Shown here: one piece after another, positions 13,001-22,510 of the stretch
Layout of the letters: the number at the start of each line of letters is the position of its first letter
How positions within the stretch are numbered: the stretch's first letter is position 1
From: Cercophora sp. LCS_1
Lineage: Eukaryota; Ascomycota; Sordariomycetes; Sordariales; Lasiosphaeriaceae
Length of the DNA stretch: 64,000 nt
Assembly (NCBI GenBank): GCA_036250225.1
Contig: JAPZLL010000001.1
Location: 1,736,001-1,800,000, forward strand
Direction: 5' to 3'
Notes under the pieces: generated by a model
What the model saw: the letters and a program-made list of their open reading frames with translations, nothing else
What the model was told of the DNA's origin: nothing
Databases searched by the model: none
Made by a program: the position numbers and the translations under genes

Positions 13001-13091
13001 TTACGATACGGAGGACTGCGAAGAGGACAAACGACGATAAGTAAAGAAGGACGAGGATGCCGAAAATGAAAGTGGGATTAAGGAGCGCCAT
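4074..13091 (-). CDS. FMP27: Fmp27/BLTP2-family bridge-like lipid transfer protein
   Basis: This 3005-residue intronless gene encodes a member of the Fmp27/Hobbit/BLTP2 group of RBG-repeat proteins, long hydrophobic-groove tubes that carry lipids at ER-plasma membrane contacts. An N-terminal membrane anchor is visible at residues 5-30. The family signature GFWDK is at residues 1394-1398 and the WPPW signature at 2180-2183, both in the expected order. A coiled-coil-like Glu/Arg segment lies near 2330-2360. Beyond about residue 2480 the chain becomes Ser/Pro/Gly-rich and is probably disordered, with a Gly run and an acidic, basic-ending tail. Yeast Fmp27 is somewhat shorter, so the extra length is mostly in this tail and in Asp/Ser-rich linkers. 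The start is the first ATG of the frame, directly followed by the anchor. Family assignment is firm; cargo and contact site are inferred from homologues. Confidence 0.95.
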   Translation of the reverse strand: MALLNPTFIFGILVLLYLSSFVLFAVLRIVTGISIQRIGYFSLRRLAYTPRDGVRIEIRGLGLNVHRPTFAQPTWLSIVLSELVFTLDLREYESGKEKAAAAEAEEGALQGEVNGEGEAVAKTPKTPALRRDNGSGGRSETWRHLTKIKERVKRLHRKLNWLRMVDVVATNSAVNIVDVGTLQVGSVTVAVDTRRKMVDRARFFLQGRTERKGHQRQAEWIVTLRSVLFTADGRESLEVLDSASLNIHGFLYEALDGLRDTAVALKLGRVHIPYDDVHHSVHQYKKIRSQTSRTFDQSEPVEVFVDKVIQELDAPGSTSSELMQTVSDSKELAGSILRGIKEVQFAVSFVGFTKKIEAIKTGGPPILLNASMKEVGIDLHRLDPKSPAHRMYFPSKDIAHEALAAALSISIGLDDGHGKSDRLMYIPMATTTVRTTLPSKTVELADEGTAEERNANILFANSVVTSPSVDLDPRHLPLLLAMMRPKPKAPKSRQQHRHMLISRLLPKANIKFSMHEPVLRIALPPVQKSFDPDEFDLIISSISSVSLDVESFHSAVEDLHYSLASTMRVQTHNLYYQTSAGARFDLLETETFDLKVQLNATPDVHVVATGNLQTFSVKMVREEIADGLRQIVRQLRLNVQPDKRTASKTPRESNFLRAMPAWLLHFQLQFSDFSLEVAGVDKDISEDSRGVAIQLDSWSAEYRAQKLDGLQRRPSRRRASSRSMVNPEVDLLRSVPMSPRKKYHHDGDGRRVVIHMRGLEAFMVESAEKWEVEPFINIPKLELAFSTLSDNQGPVLHIHSHIRTLLVQYSLYRHYSVAVAVSVLRKAFARASKDAVPEPSTPTTPSFQRRVIGHLSPPSGRGVPDWPLGDNESNRVNHELVSVDIRATLIQVKAEMPNDPAMMLQIYNMEAGRQRWSPPYLQAKLIRLYAEAPRMHRVWARIISINNGRLDYRESRRKISSGAVQEERMFDIVSDTIRLAVPHEMIIHKISDNFINTFKAVQQLHHRFKTGTNEYILDKGPEGPKNVPKISLRTRTLLFELEDGAFEWKLGVIYRAGKIELMQRQAREEAFRIKVKKIHEAESRKDSTKLRTRSAAPGRQSHPAGSHVRSRSADDQKRAVSEGHLRGRRLRYDPEGGSSLSATARVSIADARHNLNVHNAQSWKQRIDRHYAIAKNDMKDSRALFWGQDEIPDDLDDSERILEVPHRPALMSALINDLQFVIDKPSFQMKDLPDFLHKVGKGMPKDMKYALLIPMNVQINMGEARISLRDYPLPFVHVPPTRSGQSARVPALSMKTDFVIAEEFRGIESTRKIRVQVVPPRNLDPIISHEGSFAIDVRRTVGPVKSYSDMSIEIMTANPTRITWGPSYQPAIQDMMMAIESFTKPQLDPSDKVGFWDKIRLNFHSRMRVAWRGDGDVHLALKGTRDPYQVTGNGAGFIMCWRNDVRWNIHTDDDPKRFMTVDSGEYVLAIPDYSHQVREARRRQGDDESVASDASHKAGASFKKVVMKLSGKVQVLAGLVFERAIEHGNRSFEFKPHYEVVLKSPQHAKGTKSQPYDAFRGFRSQHIHLSIAVRAPVDREWSASSAEPSRSYNAVHVTPRFFTHFFNWWSLFSGPLSLPIRQGSLWPGREKNSKKFGRHLATIKYNLLLAPLFLSHIYKHKDVEDQSENTVSATGIKVRFDSWMLDLHQRREEFNTRDRGRGTQARTTGMKLHAGQLDLVSADIRAVSASIRASTAEALMKQSLTPHPTEQDDEDDLSRFTIPDNDLTWIDMDDFVELDWILPTEPNPDTKILPLAFAPRITYFRQTDISGVIDGDPDRSSPFGQEPTHLCIMSQDDDPRRVQSQLIRRRLEQLDQQMETHHRNLGDLELRLVRTDHSDSDLRTEFDILNRHTVVLAGKKTFLEGMLRGMSQKAGSDSDSDASSDLTGSESSTQSAVNMDDTLAETEGEFASDFKNRFVVHNMQLKWNNTLRNIILRYIHQVSQRRGFVYYLSRPAIKFILDIVEEQNKSKTAKSSTAAPTSATANTPDTNGGDRDIQKDFEDKLRKILGDGRKFSTTGPCGEPMEQTNPSMADLSGGIADEFTPQNSYHVRLIAPQIQLQSDKNKKHVVLITAKGMELKVVEVLDKSRISDNVSGLVQRRFLVNMDSTQFFVTHQKWFSTQLVSMYSGNTYGTPVGSSWPPWVPMEVMFDFEADPFGFKRVVQKTSAMLRYDKYNTLRLKYNDEVNTSDNASVALHDSTESRMDNLWVEFPQAHALCNSSQYYAIYVIVVDLLMYNEPLEKTRNERLEKIMLASDFSDLRGAPEMVGRLQERVRQLEEIKTHFQTNSRLLDKKGWEDRLSVERDLAACEDDLFFMMKAITTSQRKVENTASNALLKWSITAKEIVWHLIRDTNEPLVELQLKNVEYDRTDNADGSHINLIQVGSILGLNLLPDAIYPAMVAPYVDGEAGGFDGSKPMIRVYWNMLEAIAGIPVMDHFEVNLFPLKIQLEREVGKKLFEYIFPGTEGGKLSTGKNDSPFMIKQSPPEGEEDEGDNESLSESIRLGTADKDKDKDQMSFSTRPGSLELRLRPTLTSEPDSSPSKQNAVSIHSGEGTSFRLFRSAGTGKFPSKKRSYESLRSGAPRPGIPRTSTGLSSKDGLSAASNSEARRGSRFGLRHRSANEEEKTKKSDDLTKMIDRASSFMTFAYIKMPSVVLCLSYKGKGDRNIEDVHDFVFRLPTIEYRNKTWSNLDLALALKGRVIKALISHTGAIIGNKFSKHRPSTAQQSKLRELATSSVLLATPALSADSRDNSGDDSSSLYGTSPVDFSRSPPRSIRRSQTSIPAPSASRSPSIASSRSHRSGNIAAGGAVTVNTQAAGAIPAFLTMTPPTPQERTPTGSTEGGHRSAFSGLLRPTSSGGSRLFGGHYTPSISRPATSYSQTVGFGEDLDRRKSAGGGGGGGFFKDKISAFTHRLKDRESTIVARDQNGGNGRVSLERRESIEEEREEEEKAEKTGLVRRLSRRG

Positions 13092-14381
13092 GGCAAAACG
13101 ACATGTACGTCACGAAAACGGGCGTCCGGCCTGCTGGGTCCATTTGTCAGAACCGTTGCAATGGGGGAGAGTGTGGTGGAGGAACGCACAGGCGACGGCC
13201 AGACATGTGTCCCTGGGCCTTTGCTCCTTGCTCGCCAATTCACTTGCGCAAAAAGGCCCGGAATGCCATCTCGAAAGCTTCCTATTGACGGCGTGCGGCA
13301 GCCAAGCAACCCTTGTCCCTTGCACGCCCTCGAGTCGCCCTCCGCATCTGTCAGTGTCTGTGTGTCGATGGAGTGCAGGGAGGAGGGATTGAAAACTCGG
13401 AAAATCAGGAACCCAGCGTTGAGCCACCCCGTCGGAAAATTATGGGGAGGGAGGAAGAAGAAATGCACAAGGTGGGCGATAGCTGCGCGGGATGTTGTTC
13501 CCTGGCACCATTGATGATAAAGACAGCCAGGATTCCAGCGTGGTATTGACGTGCCATTGAACCGATTTAAGCCCCCCGTCCCGTCGCTTCGTGGATGCAC
13601 CTGCGTCCACGACAGGTCCTGAGCCCGAGAAGCTGGGTACAAAAAAAGCCGTTCACTACGCAGAACACACGCACATATGTAGTATTTCAAGTGTAAGTAT
13701 TAAGAAAACATTAGATTAAACATAAAAAATGCAAATAATATATAAAGGTTTTAGGCAGACTCTTTTTTTGAAATGCTTAACATCAAAAGGTGTCTGGTTG
13801 GGAGGGAATATCCGGTTCACGTCTTTTGGTGGACAGATTTTGCTGTTCGAAGCTTGGCTCGAATTTGCAGGGATTGTTGAGGGGCACAGCCTTGCAAAGC
13901 TCCAGACTTTGACCCAGATTCGCGCTGCAGCATCACAGACATCGTTCCAACCAAAGCGCAGCGACATGGAGAGCAAACACGAGGGAAACGGCCAAGGCGA
14001 GTCGAACAGGAAGCATCGTATGCCTCGACTTCTCTATTTCGTTCACTACTGCAGCCAACAATGCTTGGCTCTCCGGGAATTCCATGTTCTTGTTTTGATC
14101 CATCCCAGGATCTGAAAAGTGCTGCTTGGGGACGCTGATAGCCTTTCCCTTGAGACTGGCTACCTACCGCAAAACCCCCGTGAAAGTTCACGCGGTCTCC
14201 CGATCTAAAATAACAACTTGGTTTTTATACCATGGCTCAAACCGTTGCTACAGCCGCAGGCGGAGCACAGAAACATTCGATATTTCCGGAAAATCGCGGC
14301 CATAGCTCAGCCCAAGAGTAGTTACAAAGTAATAGTAAACCGGTGCATCCAAGCAATCTCTCTTTCGACGCTCCGGCCACG
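13092..14381. other. Intergenic region upstream of Fmp27
   Basis: No credible gene is seen. The left part is the probable promoter and 5' leader of the Fmp27 gene. Around 13690-13760 is a short A/T-rich patch with a TATATAAAGG-like word at about 13740. Open frames near 13730-14190 exist on both strands but show no motif and no splice-consistent partner. The right end is the 3' flank of the Tim17-like gene. Confidence 0.5.
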
Positions 14382-15346
14382 TCAAGAACCTTTGTCACTT
14401 GGCGCCCTTGACGCAGCCGTTTGGAATTCTGGGGCTTGCTCTGGTGTATTGGGTTGTTGCTTGCTGACTTTCTCGGCATCTCGCAGCTCCTTGATGTTAT
14501 CGTCGATTACAGCTATCTCGGCCTCGACGCGAAGCAACTTTTCTTGGAGTATCGTCTCGTACTCCTCGTCTGTCATAAACGTGACAGGGCTCCATTTAGA
14601 ATGCAAGAAGCCTTTGGACGGCTCCGAGCTCGGAGCCCGCTCGAATTTGTTCGCGATGTACTGGCCTGCTCCACCAAACAAAGAGAATAATATCATGCTT
14701 GGAACAATGTGTTTCGGCCCCCCTGAAGGATAATTAGAAACTGGCACCTTTTTCCTTGATGATATGGACGACTTACTAAACAATCCCGCAACCATGCCCG
14801 TACAGCCACCGGCAACAGCGCTTGCCTTAAGCGCGTCTGATGGCCCTAGCTCGGTTTGTCCCTTTCTGGTGAAGGCTTTCAGTGCGACCGAACGGCTAGC
14901 TGGAGAGAGTTAACGTGTGCCGTTAACCTTTATTCATGCTACCTTCTCACCACTGAAGCTGGAACCAAGAACAAACCACCGGCCACCGGCAACCGCTGCG
15001 GTGAGTGCTGGAGGTGAAGAAGTTAGGATGCCTGTGATTGCTCCCGTAAACAGCCCGGCCGCACCTGGCGCATGGTGGTTAGAAATCTGATGATTCAGTC
15101 AAAATAGAGGTTTGTTAGATGCTCACCAGTTGCAGCACCAACTTTGAGTGAAGGGACCATGATGTTCATCATTTCAGGTGGGAGAAGCGATCTCTTGTTT
15201 CGTGTCCCCGGCGGAGTCTCCCCTGATGTTTCCCGGTGCTCCAGTTCCCTTTGTTGATCTGGGCTTGTAATAGACACTGGCACACTGCGTCCATCCTGTG
15301 TGCCTTCTGGCGTCCCCTCTGGTTTTGGGGCGACGACTTTCTTCAT
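14382..15346 (-). CDS. Tim17/Tim22/Tim23-like small membrane protein
   Basis: Four exons join in frame to give 265 residues: 15346-15127, 15064-14951, 14899-14777 and 14722-14382. All three introns (62, 51 and 54 nt) have GTGAG or GTAAG donors and CAG acceptors. The N-terminal third is polar and Pro/Thr-rich. The middle has three glycine-rich hydrophobic stretches with GxxxG-like spacing, the look of the Tim17/22/23/Pmp24 superfamily of mitochondrial or peroxisomal membrane proteins. The C-terminal part contains a short charged helix, probably coiled coil, and an unstructured tail. I do not recognise a specific named orthologue. It lies head to head with the eIF4B gene, about 560 bp away. The exon model is strong because lengths sum to a whole number of codons; the family call is moderate. 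Confidence 0.68.
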
Positions 15347-15909
15347 GATCGAAGTGGGAAACGGTTTTTGAACAGAACTTTATGCCAAAGCTCTCCTCAC
15401 CCAAGCACCAAATTAAGAAATCCGCCGGGAAATTGGGGGAAGATGCCCAAATCTATAAATTTAGACTCAAAGTTGATTGTTTGTTCGTCGACTTCAAGTC
15501 AAGCTCCAAGTCCACCGATGAGAGTTCACAGATTGGCCCTGCGGGTCGCCAAAGATGCTTCCCCTGAACTGCGCTAGTATTCTTTCGGTTAGCGCCTCGC
15601 AGACCACCGCCCACTCCTTGCCGATGCAAAAAAATGTCAGCCCTCCCTCCTCCCATCGAACTTCGATTTTTGCTTTCACCCGCAACCTCAACCCTCCACC
15701 CGATTGTCCGTGTATTCGGGCTGCAATCGCGTACCCCCGAATTCGATTTATCTGTGCCATCTGCAATTGCACTTGGCGTAACAGATAGCCAGTTTCCTCA
15801 CGAAGAAGCACCTTCGACAACACAAGCCGAGACCCGCATCTCGGCCAGCCGCTTTCCTCTCTGCGCGCTGCGATAATACGTCGTCGCGCGTGGGCTAAAA
15901 ACCGCAATC
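15347..15909. promoter_or_regulatory. Divergent promoter region, Tim17-like gene / eIF4B
   Basis: This 563-bp gap separates two divergently read start codons and must carry both promoters. I see no clear TATA element. Which motifs drive each direction cannot be read from the sequence alone. Confidence 0.5.
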
Positions 15910-18031
15910 ATGGGTGAGCACCGCTGCACACCCACAGCTCCCTCTGCTGTTGTCTTTTCTATATCCTCCCGCTAACCTGTGTGTTCAGCGCCCAAGAAGA
16001 AGGAAGTCCAGAAGCTTTCCCTGGGCGATTTTTTGAATGACAGTTGTGAGTGTCCCTTCCCCTCCATGCCAAGGCACACCATCCTGGAATTTGCCATTCC
16101 GGCGGGTTGAATATGGGCTAACACCACAACCCAGCATTCGGCGGCGGCGGCTCATGGGCCGATGAGGTTGAGGATACCATTGGTAAGTCTATATCGTCGT
16201 GATAATTTATTGTCCTGTAGAAGGGTCGTCGTCGACCTTCTTACCGCCTTCCTGCCGACCACTCCCGCAGCAGCTAACCACCGATCGCAAACAGGCACCC
16301 AGCCCCTTCCTCCCTCCGACCGTCCTGGCCGTTCCGGTTTGACCTCGTATGGCGGCGGCGGCGGCAGCTCCTATGCGGACCGTGGTATGAGACTCTCCTG
16401 ACATTGCGACACCGGTTGTTTTCACCTCCTAACAATGTGATTGCAGGTTACCACTCCCTCCGCGATAACATTCCCCAGACCTTGCCCACCAAGCCCCCCT
16501 ACACCGCTCATCTCGGCAACCTCTCGTACGATGCTACTGTCGAGACAGTCACCGAGTTCTTCGACGGCTGCAACATCGTAAACGTCCGCATCATCGAGGA
16601 CCGTGAGCAGCAACGGCCGAAGGGATTCGCTTATGCTGAGTTTGAGGATGTCGAGGGCCTGAAGCAGGCCTTGACCCTAGATGGACAGAACTTCCAGGGC
16701 CGCAGCATCAGGATCAAGATTGCTGACCCACGTATGTTGTGGTCCAATTCCAACAGTTGAGGATGAGACTGACGAGTGCTACAGCGAAGGACCGAGGCGA
16801 TGGCCGTGAGTTCCGTGATGTCTCAACCCTGGATTGGGGTGCGCGCCGTGGTCCTCTCGAAGACCTCCCAGGCCGTGGTGGTAGTGAGCGACGTGGCGAC
16901 TTCGGCGACAGACGAGGCGGAGGTGATTTCGGCGACCGTCGACCTCCCCGCGAGCCCCAGCACGACGACGGGAAAGTCCGAGACTTCGGCAACTGGGAGC
17001 GTAAGGGTCCTCTCTCCCCCGCCGCCGTTCCCGAGCGTACCGAATCCCGTGACGGTTCCCGCGCCCCCCGTATGGAAACCCGATCCGAGTCGTATCGTGG
17101 CACTAGGAGAGCGTCCCCGGCTGCCTGGGGCGAGGGTCGTCAGGGCGGCGATGGTTCCCGGCCTCCCCGTCGCGAGTTCGCAGCCGATCGTCCTGAGCGT
17201 GTTCCCACCGCTGCCGAGAAGGACATGCAGTGGCGCGCCAGCATGCGTCCCGATGCCGCCGCTAAATCCCCTGGTCAGTCTCGGGAGGGTAGCGAGGCCC
17301 CCCCATCGCCCGCTCCGGCTGCTGTGCAACCTGCTGGTCGCCCCAGGTTGAATCTCACCAAGCGCACGGTCTCGGAGGCACCTGCTGTACTGTCACCCGC
17401 ACTGTCCGCATCGGACCCCAAGGGCAACCCCTTCGGTGCCGCTCGACCCATCGATACCGCCACTCGTGAGCGCGAGATTGAGGAGAAGCGTGTCCAAGCT
17501 CTCAAAGAGAAGAAGGAGGCTGATGAGAAGGCCAAGGAGGAGCGCCGTTTGGCCAAGGAAGCTGCCGCCAAGGAGGCTGCAGAGAAAGCGGAGAAAGCAG
17601 AGGCCGAGGCTGCCGCAAAGGCCGAAGCCCAGGCTGCTGAGGCAGAGGCTCCGGCGCAGAGTGCCGAATCCCAGGAGGCTCCCGCTTCGGCCAACGGTGG
17701 TTCTGAGCAGAAGCTGCCTGTCCGCTCCCGCGAGCCTAAGGAGCCTAAGGACACTGTTTCCAACCCCAAGTCGCGGGCTTTCGAGACAGGCAACTGGCGG
17801 TCGAGCTCGGGCGGCAGCCGTTCTTCGCCATCCATCCCAAGCGGCCCTCGCCGTGGAAGTGCTCCGAGAGGCCCCCGTAACGACGGCGGACGTGCTCCGC
17901 GCGCAAATGGCAGCGGCCCCGGCCAGCAGCCCCAGTCACCGACCACTGACCAGGCTCCTGCCACTCCGGTTGATGAGGACGGCTGGACCACAGTCGCCAC
18001 TACCAAGGGCCGTCGTGGCGGTCGCCCTTGA
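15910..18031 (+). CDS. TIF3: Translation initiation factor eIF4B (Tif3-like), RRM protein
   Basis: Six exons give 576 residues: 15910-15913, 15989-16045, 16135-16182, 16295-16384, 16447-16731 and 16785-18031. The first exon is only four bases long (ATG plus one G). The protein opens with a short Lys-rich segment and a conserved SWADEVEDT-type motif, followed by one RNA-recognition motif: RNP2 is AHLGNLSY and RNP1 is KGFAYAEF. After the RRM come Arg/Gly/Asp-rich repeats (variants of GDFGDRRG) and a KDMQWRASM-like segment. A long Lys/Glu/Ala helix follows at roughly residues 390-470, then a basic Gly/Arg/Ser tail ending near DGWTTVATTKGRRGG. This order is that of fungal eIF4B, which stimulates the eIF4A helicase and mRNA recruitment to the 40S subunit. 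Confidence 0.92.
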
Positions 18032-19187
18032 ATGTACAATACGTTAACGCCCCTTCCGTCGCCGCCACTTTGTGATTGACCTCTTAGGGAGTCGACCCTG
18101 GCTCCGTCAACCGCAATCATCACCAGGCCTCCATGACATCTGCGGCCAAGTCTCTCCCATTGGTCTCGGGCACTGGCGTTATTGCTCTACAAGAGCGTAT
18201 TCTCGTCTTTGCCTTGGATAGCCTGCTGGCGACCTTTCTCCGTACATATATCCGGTCCTTCTCCGCATTTTCTGCATGGCCCTCTTCCGAATCCGTCCTT
18301 TCTTCCTTGCGCCTTGCACAGCATCTCAGAAAAGTATGCATTTTTGCACTGCGGTTCTCTGGGGTGTCATCCGGGTTACACGACACGCTTTTAGAGAGGT
18401 TACAACATGTTCTCTGCGGGTGTTCATGGGTTCCAGGTCTCTCAACAGCGGCAGACGACAGGCGGTTTTGCGAGGGACCTACGGTATCCTTTGCCTGGTT
18501 TGTGGGGCGTGGGGGCGTCATCCTTTTGCTGCTTGTTGTTTCTGGGAATGGGCAGGGTAGGGCATATGTTAAGGGAGGGATCAGGCTGTTTCGGCAGCCC
18601 GTCTTTACCGATGGGTGCCTGGCCATACCCGTCTCATGGTTTTTTTTTCGGTTGACGACATGATATCTGGATCCTTTATGAACTGGGATCGGGTGGACCG
18701 AACAAAAGTTGGGGCAGCATCGTTTACCATCTAGACGGGGGATGCATATCATGCAGCTTGTACCGCAAGATATGAGGGGACGTCTGCTGCTGACTGCAGG
18801 AAAGGAATCCTGTCTTTGGCAATGATGCTTTTCACGTGGTCTAGACGTCTGGTAAATGGGTACGGGGAATGATAGCGAAGACAAAACTCAATGAGACTAT
18901 GTTTTGACCGAATTTTGTGATAACAAATAAGTCGTCACTTGAAAGGCCAGACTAACGCCTCAGTGCTTGGAAGTGAAGCTCTTTACTCATGCTCTTGGGA
19001 TGTCAACACACAACCCAAAGGCCTCAAAGCAACGATCACCGCTGCCTGGCAAACAACCAGTATGGTGACCAACCAAGATCCTTTCTGTTGACGAAGACAC
19101 GTTCAACACATTCGGCTCCATGACTCTATGTGATGCATGGATACCCCTATATCCAACTGTCTACAACGCAAACACCCCTCCCTCTAT
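18032..19187. other. Convergent 3' intergenic region, eIF4B / EFL1
   Basis: Two genes converge here and both 3' untranslated regions must lie inside. Open frames of up to 254 codons occur, on both strands and overlapping, but have no recognisable motif and I take them as chance. Confidence 0.55.
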
Positions 19188-22100
19188 CTACCTCTTCAGC
19201 GTCTTTTGCTTCTGCGCATCCGTCGCCACATTGCGTCCCTCAACAAGCAGTCCCTTGCGTCTTCGTACACCATCCATGTACCGCTTCGCCACGTTCTCGC
19301 GATCGCCAAACTCACCCAGATCCTCCAGGTCGTCCTCGGTGAAGGGCACCCAGAAGGGATCTTCGTCCAACACTTCGAAACCGGCAAAGATGAGCTGAGG
19401 TTGTGCGGCGCCCGATGTTCGCTTGCGCATATCGTCGGCGAACCCAAAGGACTCGGCGACGGGGAGGAGGGCCTGGATGGTGAAGAAGGGGGTGCCTTCG
19501 TTCATGGCCTCGGATTGGACGCGGCCGCGACGACGGGTGAGGACGTCGTAGACTCGGCCTAGGACTTCAGCTGGAATGGGCGTTAGTAACAAAGTCTTCA
19601 AGATGGATAGAGGAATGGGGGTCATACTGCTTGCTTGGATCTCGCATGAGTACATGGCGAGCATGAGGCGGGGCGACCAGTCGAGGAAGCCCTTGTGGAT
19701 GGATTGCTGGACGGTCTTGATGACTTCGCCCGTTAGACGGCCTGCGCGGTCGCGGGCGGCGATGTCCTCTTCTGTCTCGGTGATGGTGATGTCCTCGACG
19801 AAGACGGCGATACCTTGGACTGGTTCGTTGCAAAGTGGCCCGTGGTGGGTGGCCAGCTGGAAGGCGTACACGACTTTGTCGGTCAGGTCGCTGGCTTGGA
19901 GCTTGGAGTCGTCGATGGGGTTGGATGCAGGGGTGGAAGAGAAGGCGTGGGTGAAATATTGGTCTTTGGTGGCGTCGATGAGAAGGTTGGGACCGGTGCG
20001 TCGCGGTCCAAACGAGACGATGCGGTCGACGATGGATCTCCAGCCTTCGCGTTCTTTGCAGGCGTCGAATTGGGATTGAAGTTGCTTGGCAAGATCTTCG
20101 GGTGAGAGGACCTTAGTCGCTTGAGTGAGGTCTTCGTCTTCCTCGAGCTTCTCTTGGGGTGTGCTGTTATCTTCCCCCGATCCGGCGTCGGAGTCGCCCG
20201 CGGCCTTACGACCTGAGTAAAGGGCCTTGATGCCACCTGAGTTTTTAAGGAGGAAGTCGGTGACATCGGTGGGCAGGGGCCTCACTCGGAGGGTGACCGT
20301 GACTTGCTTGGAGCTGGTCGTGCCAACGACCACACCGCGGCCGAGCTCCTTGTTAACTTGCGGCCGCATTTCCTCGGATCGGACGATGGTCTCACGATAG
20401 GGCACAATCGGGGCACTGGGCTGGATTTCGCATCCGGCAAACCGCTCTCGCAGATCAGTCAGGCAGCGCTCGAGATGGAGTTCGCCTGCTGTCAAGAGGA
20501 CGTGTTCGCCGGTGGAGAATTGCTCATACTCGGCACAAGGGTCGGCCTGAACAAGAAGATGGAGTCCCTTGATCATCTTGTCGAGATCGGCAGGGTTGAC
20601 GGGCTCGAGGGCGACTCGAACGATGGGTCGGCCGGCCAGGTTGGCAATACCCGCGAGGTTAACTGCGCCCTCGACTTGGCTGCAGAGGGTCCCAGACTTC
20701 AAGATTCCGCTACCCTCGAGACCCCTGATTCCAAAGACGACACCGGCGGGGACCGAGTCCAGTGACTCGAGATTGCGGCCCATGAGCATGTACAACGCGG
20801 TCACGGTTGTCTTTTTGGGCTCGGGGGAAGCGTGCGGGTCGCGGGGTGTGAACTTTGGAGGCAAAACGTAGATCTCGTCGCCCACAGACAGTGTTCCAGA
20901 GTAGATACGAGCAAACCCGATCAAATGCTCGGGCTCGGCTTGTTTTTCTTCAACCTCGCGTACCGTGGGTTCCAGAGAAGCGCCCGTAAATGCAGCTGCC
21001 AGGTCATCCATGTCGGTCTCAGGGTTCGCTTGTGCGCGGGCAGCCTCAGCACGCTTTTGTCTTGCCAGCTCTCTTGCCTCTTCTGGGCTGAGCTGCTGCT
21101 GGCCCCGACGCTTTTTCTCTGGTAGTTCGCTCTCCGGGACAGACACCATCTTGCTGACATAGGCCACCATGGGGTCTGAGGAAGACTGCTTGAATGAAAC
21201 CATGGCATCCTTGATCTTAGGGTCGATATGGTCTGCCCCTGGGGTCTCTTGGAGAAGTTCTGGAATGCGCTCTGCTTGAGATATTCTTGGCGAGGGCAGA
21301 GACTCAACGACCGAAACGAGCAGAGCTACCGAAAGAGGAAGCCACGAGGAGAAGACCGTGGTCAGGAGTAGTCTTGGATCCCGGGACCGAAGAATGTGCG
21401 GGGGAATGGTGATATTTAACGACTTTGTGATCTTCTCCAGGAGCACCGGATCTCCCTTTGAGTTGTCTCCCATTGTGGCGCTGTAAACGGCCCAGATCTG
21501 CTCCAACACTAACTGGACGAAAATAGGCTTGAGGGCTCGCCCCTTTAGATGTTTTGGCCCCAAGACCTTTTTTGTTTTCGGGTCAAGGTAATAGTTTCCC
21601 CACAAGACCTTTTCCAGGACACTTCGTTTGAGGCCGAGTTTCTTTTCGTAGAGGCCGGCGAATTGCCTCACGGTAAATGCCCATCCGTCAATGGCGCTGC
21701 CGAAAATAACGTTGTTCTTCTCCGGCGCAAAGTAGAGCTCCTCGTCGTCCCTCTCTTGAAACTCCAACTCCCCTGACTCGGTTTGTTGGTCTGCCAGTTT
21801 GCTCTCCTTTGCTGAAGCAGCAGCTACTCGCTCCTCCATCCTTTCTCGCCAGTTGAGATCCTCTTCCATTCGCTCTCCCTGGAAGAAACTGCCAAGTACC
21901 GCATTGACCTGTTCCAAAAGTTTGCTGAGGTGGATATAGGCCTCACCGGGAGTCATCTTGAGCTCAGTAACGAGACGATCGATTTTGTTGATAACCAATA
22001 GGGGCTTCAGCTTCTCTGTCCATGTTTGTCGGAGAACAGTCACGGTCTGGCTGCATACACCCTCGACGGCGTCCACCAAAACTACCGCGCCGTCACAGAG

Positions 22101-22510
22101 GCGTGAAGCGGTGGATACTTCGCTGCTGAAATCGATGTGGCCAGGAGAGTCGATCAAGTTGATGAGATATTCTTTGGCCTCGGGTGTTGCATCCGGGCTG
22201 GATCTTCTCAACATGGAGAAGTAGAGCGAAATGGCCGAGGACTCCATGGTAATACCTCGTAGTTGCTCATCTGGGCGAGAGTCTAAATACCGGATCTTGC
22301 CGGCGAGTTTCGGTGAGATGATGCCATTTGTGGCAAGGAGAGCATCTGTGAGCGATGTTTTGCCATGATCCTGGGGTTAAGTAAGTCTTCGTGCAACATA
22401 ATACTTGAAAGAATGGTGGCACCTACCACATGAGCGAGGATGCAGATATTCCGCACATCATCGGCGTTCTGCTGAAGCTTGGCTAGCTTCTCTGGGCTGA
22501 CGACGGGCAT
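19188..22510 (-). CDS. EFL1: Ribosome assembly GTPase Efl1/Ria1 (EF-2-like)
   Basis: Three exons (22510-22427, 22370-19628, 19570-19188) encode 1069 residues, close to yeast Ria1. The protein is EF-2-like. The P-loop AHVDHGKTSL spans the first exon junction at residues 26-35, and DSPGH and NKID boxes follow. A large charged insertion, Gln/Ala/Glu-rich, sits in domain II, as is typical of Efl1. EF-2-like domains III-V follow, with an MYSCEIQAS-type stretch near the end. Efl1 works with Sdo1/SBDS in the cytoplasm to remove Tif6/eIF6 from pre-60S subunits. The second intron (19571-19627, 57 nt) is a multiple of three with no stop, so a naive translation wrongly keeps 19 extra residues; removing it restores a conserved EIQASTEVLG-like segment. 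It has a GTATGA donor, a CTAAC branch site and a CAG acceptor. Divergent from eIF3L. Confidence 0.95.

Noticed and set aside
17275..18123. A 282-codon frame antisense to the eIF4B tail
   Set aside because: It is a shadow of the low-complexity Ala/Glu/Lys-coding stretch.
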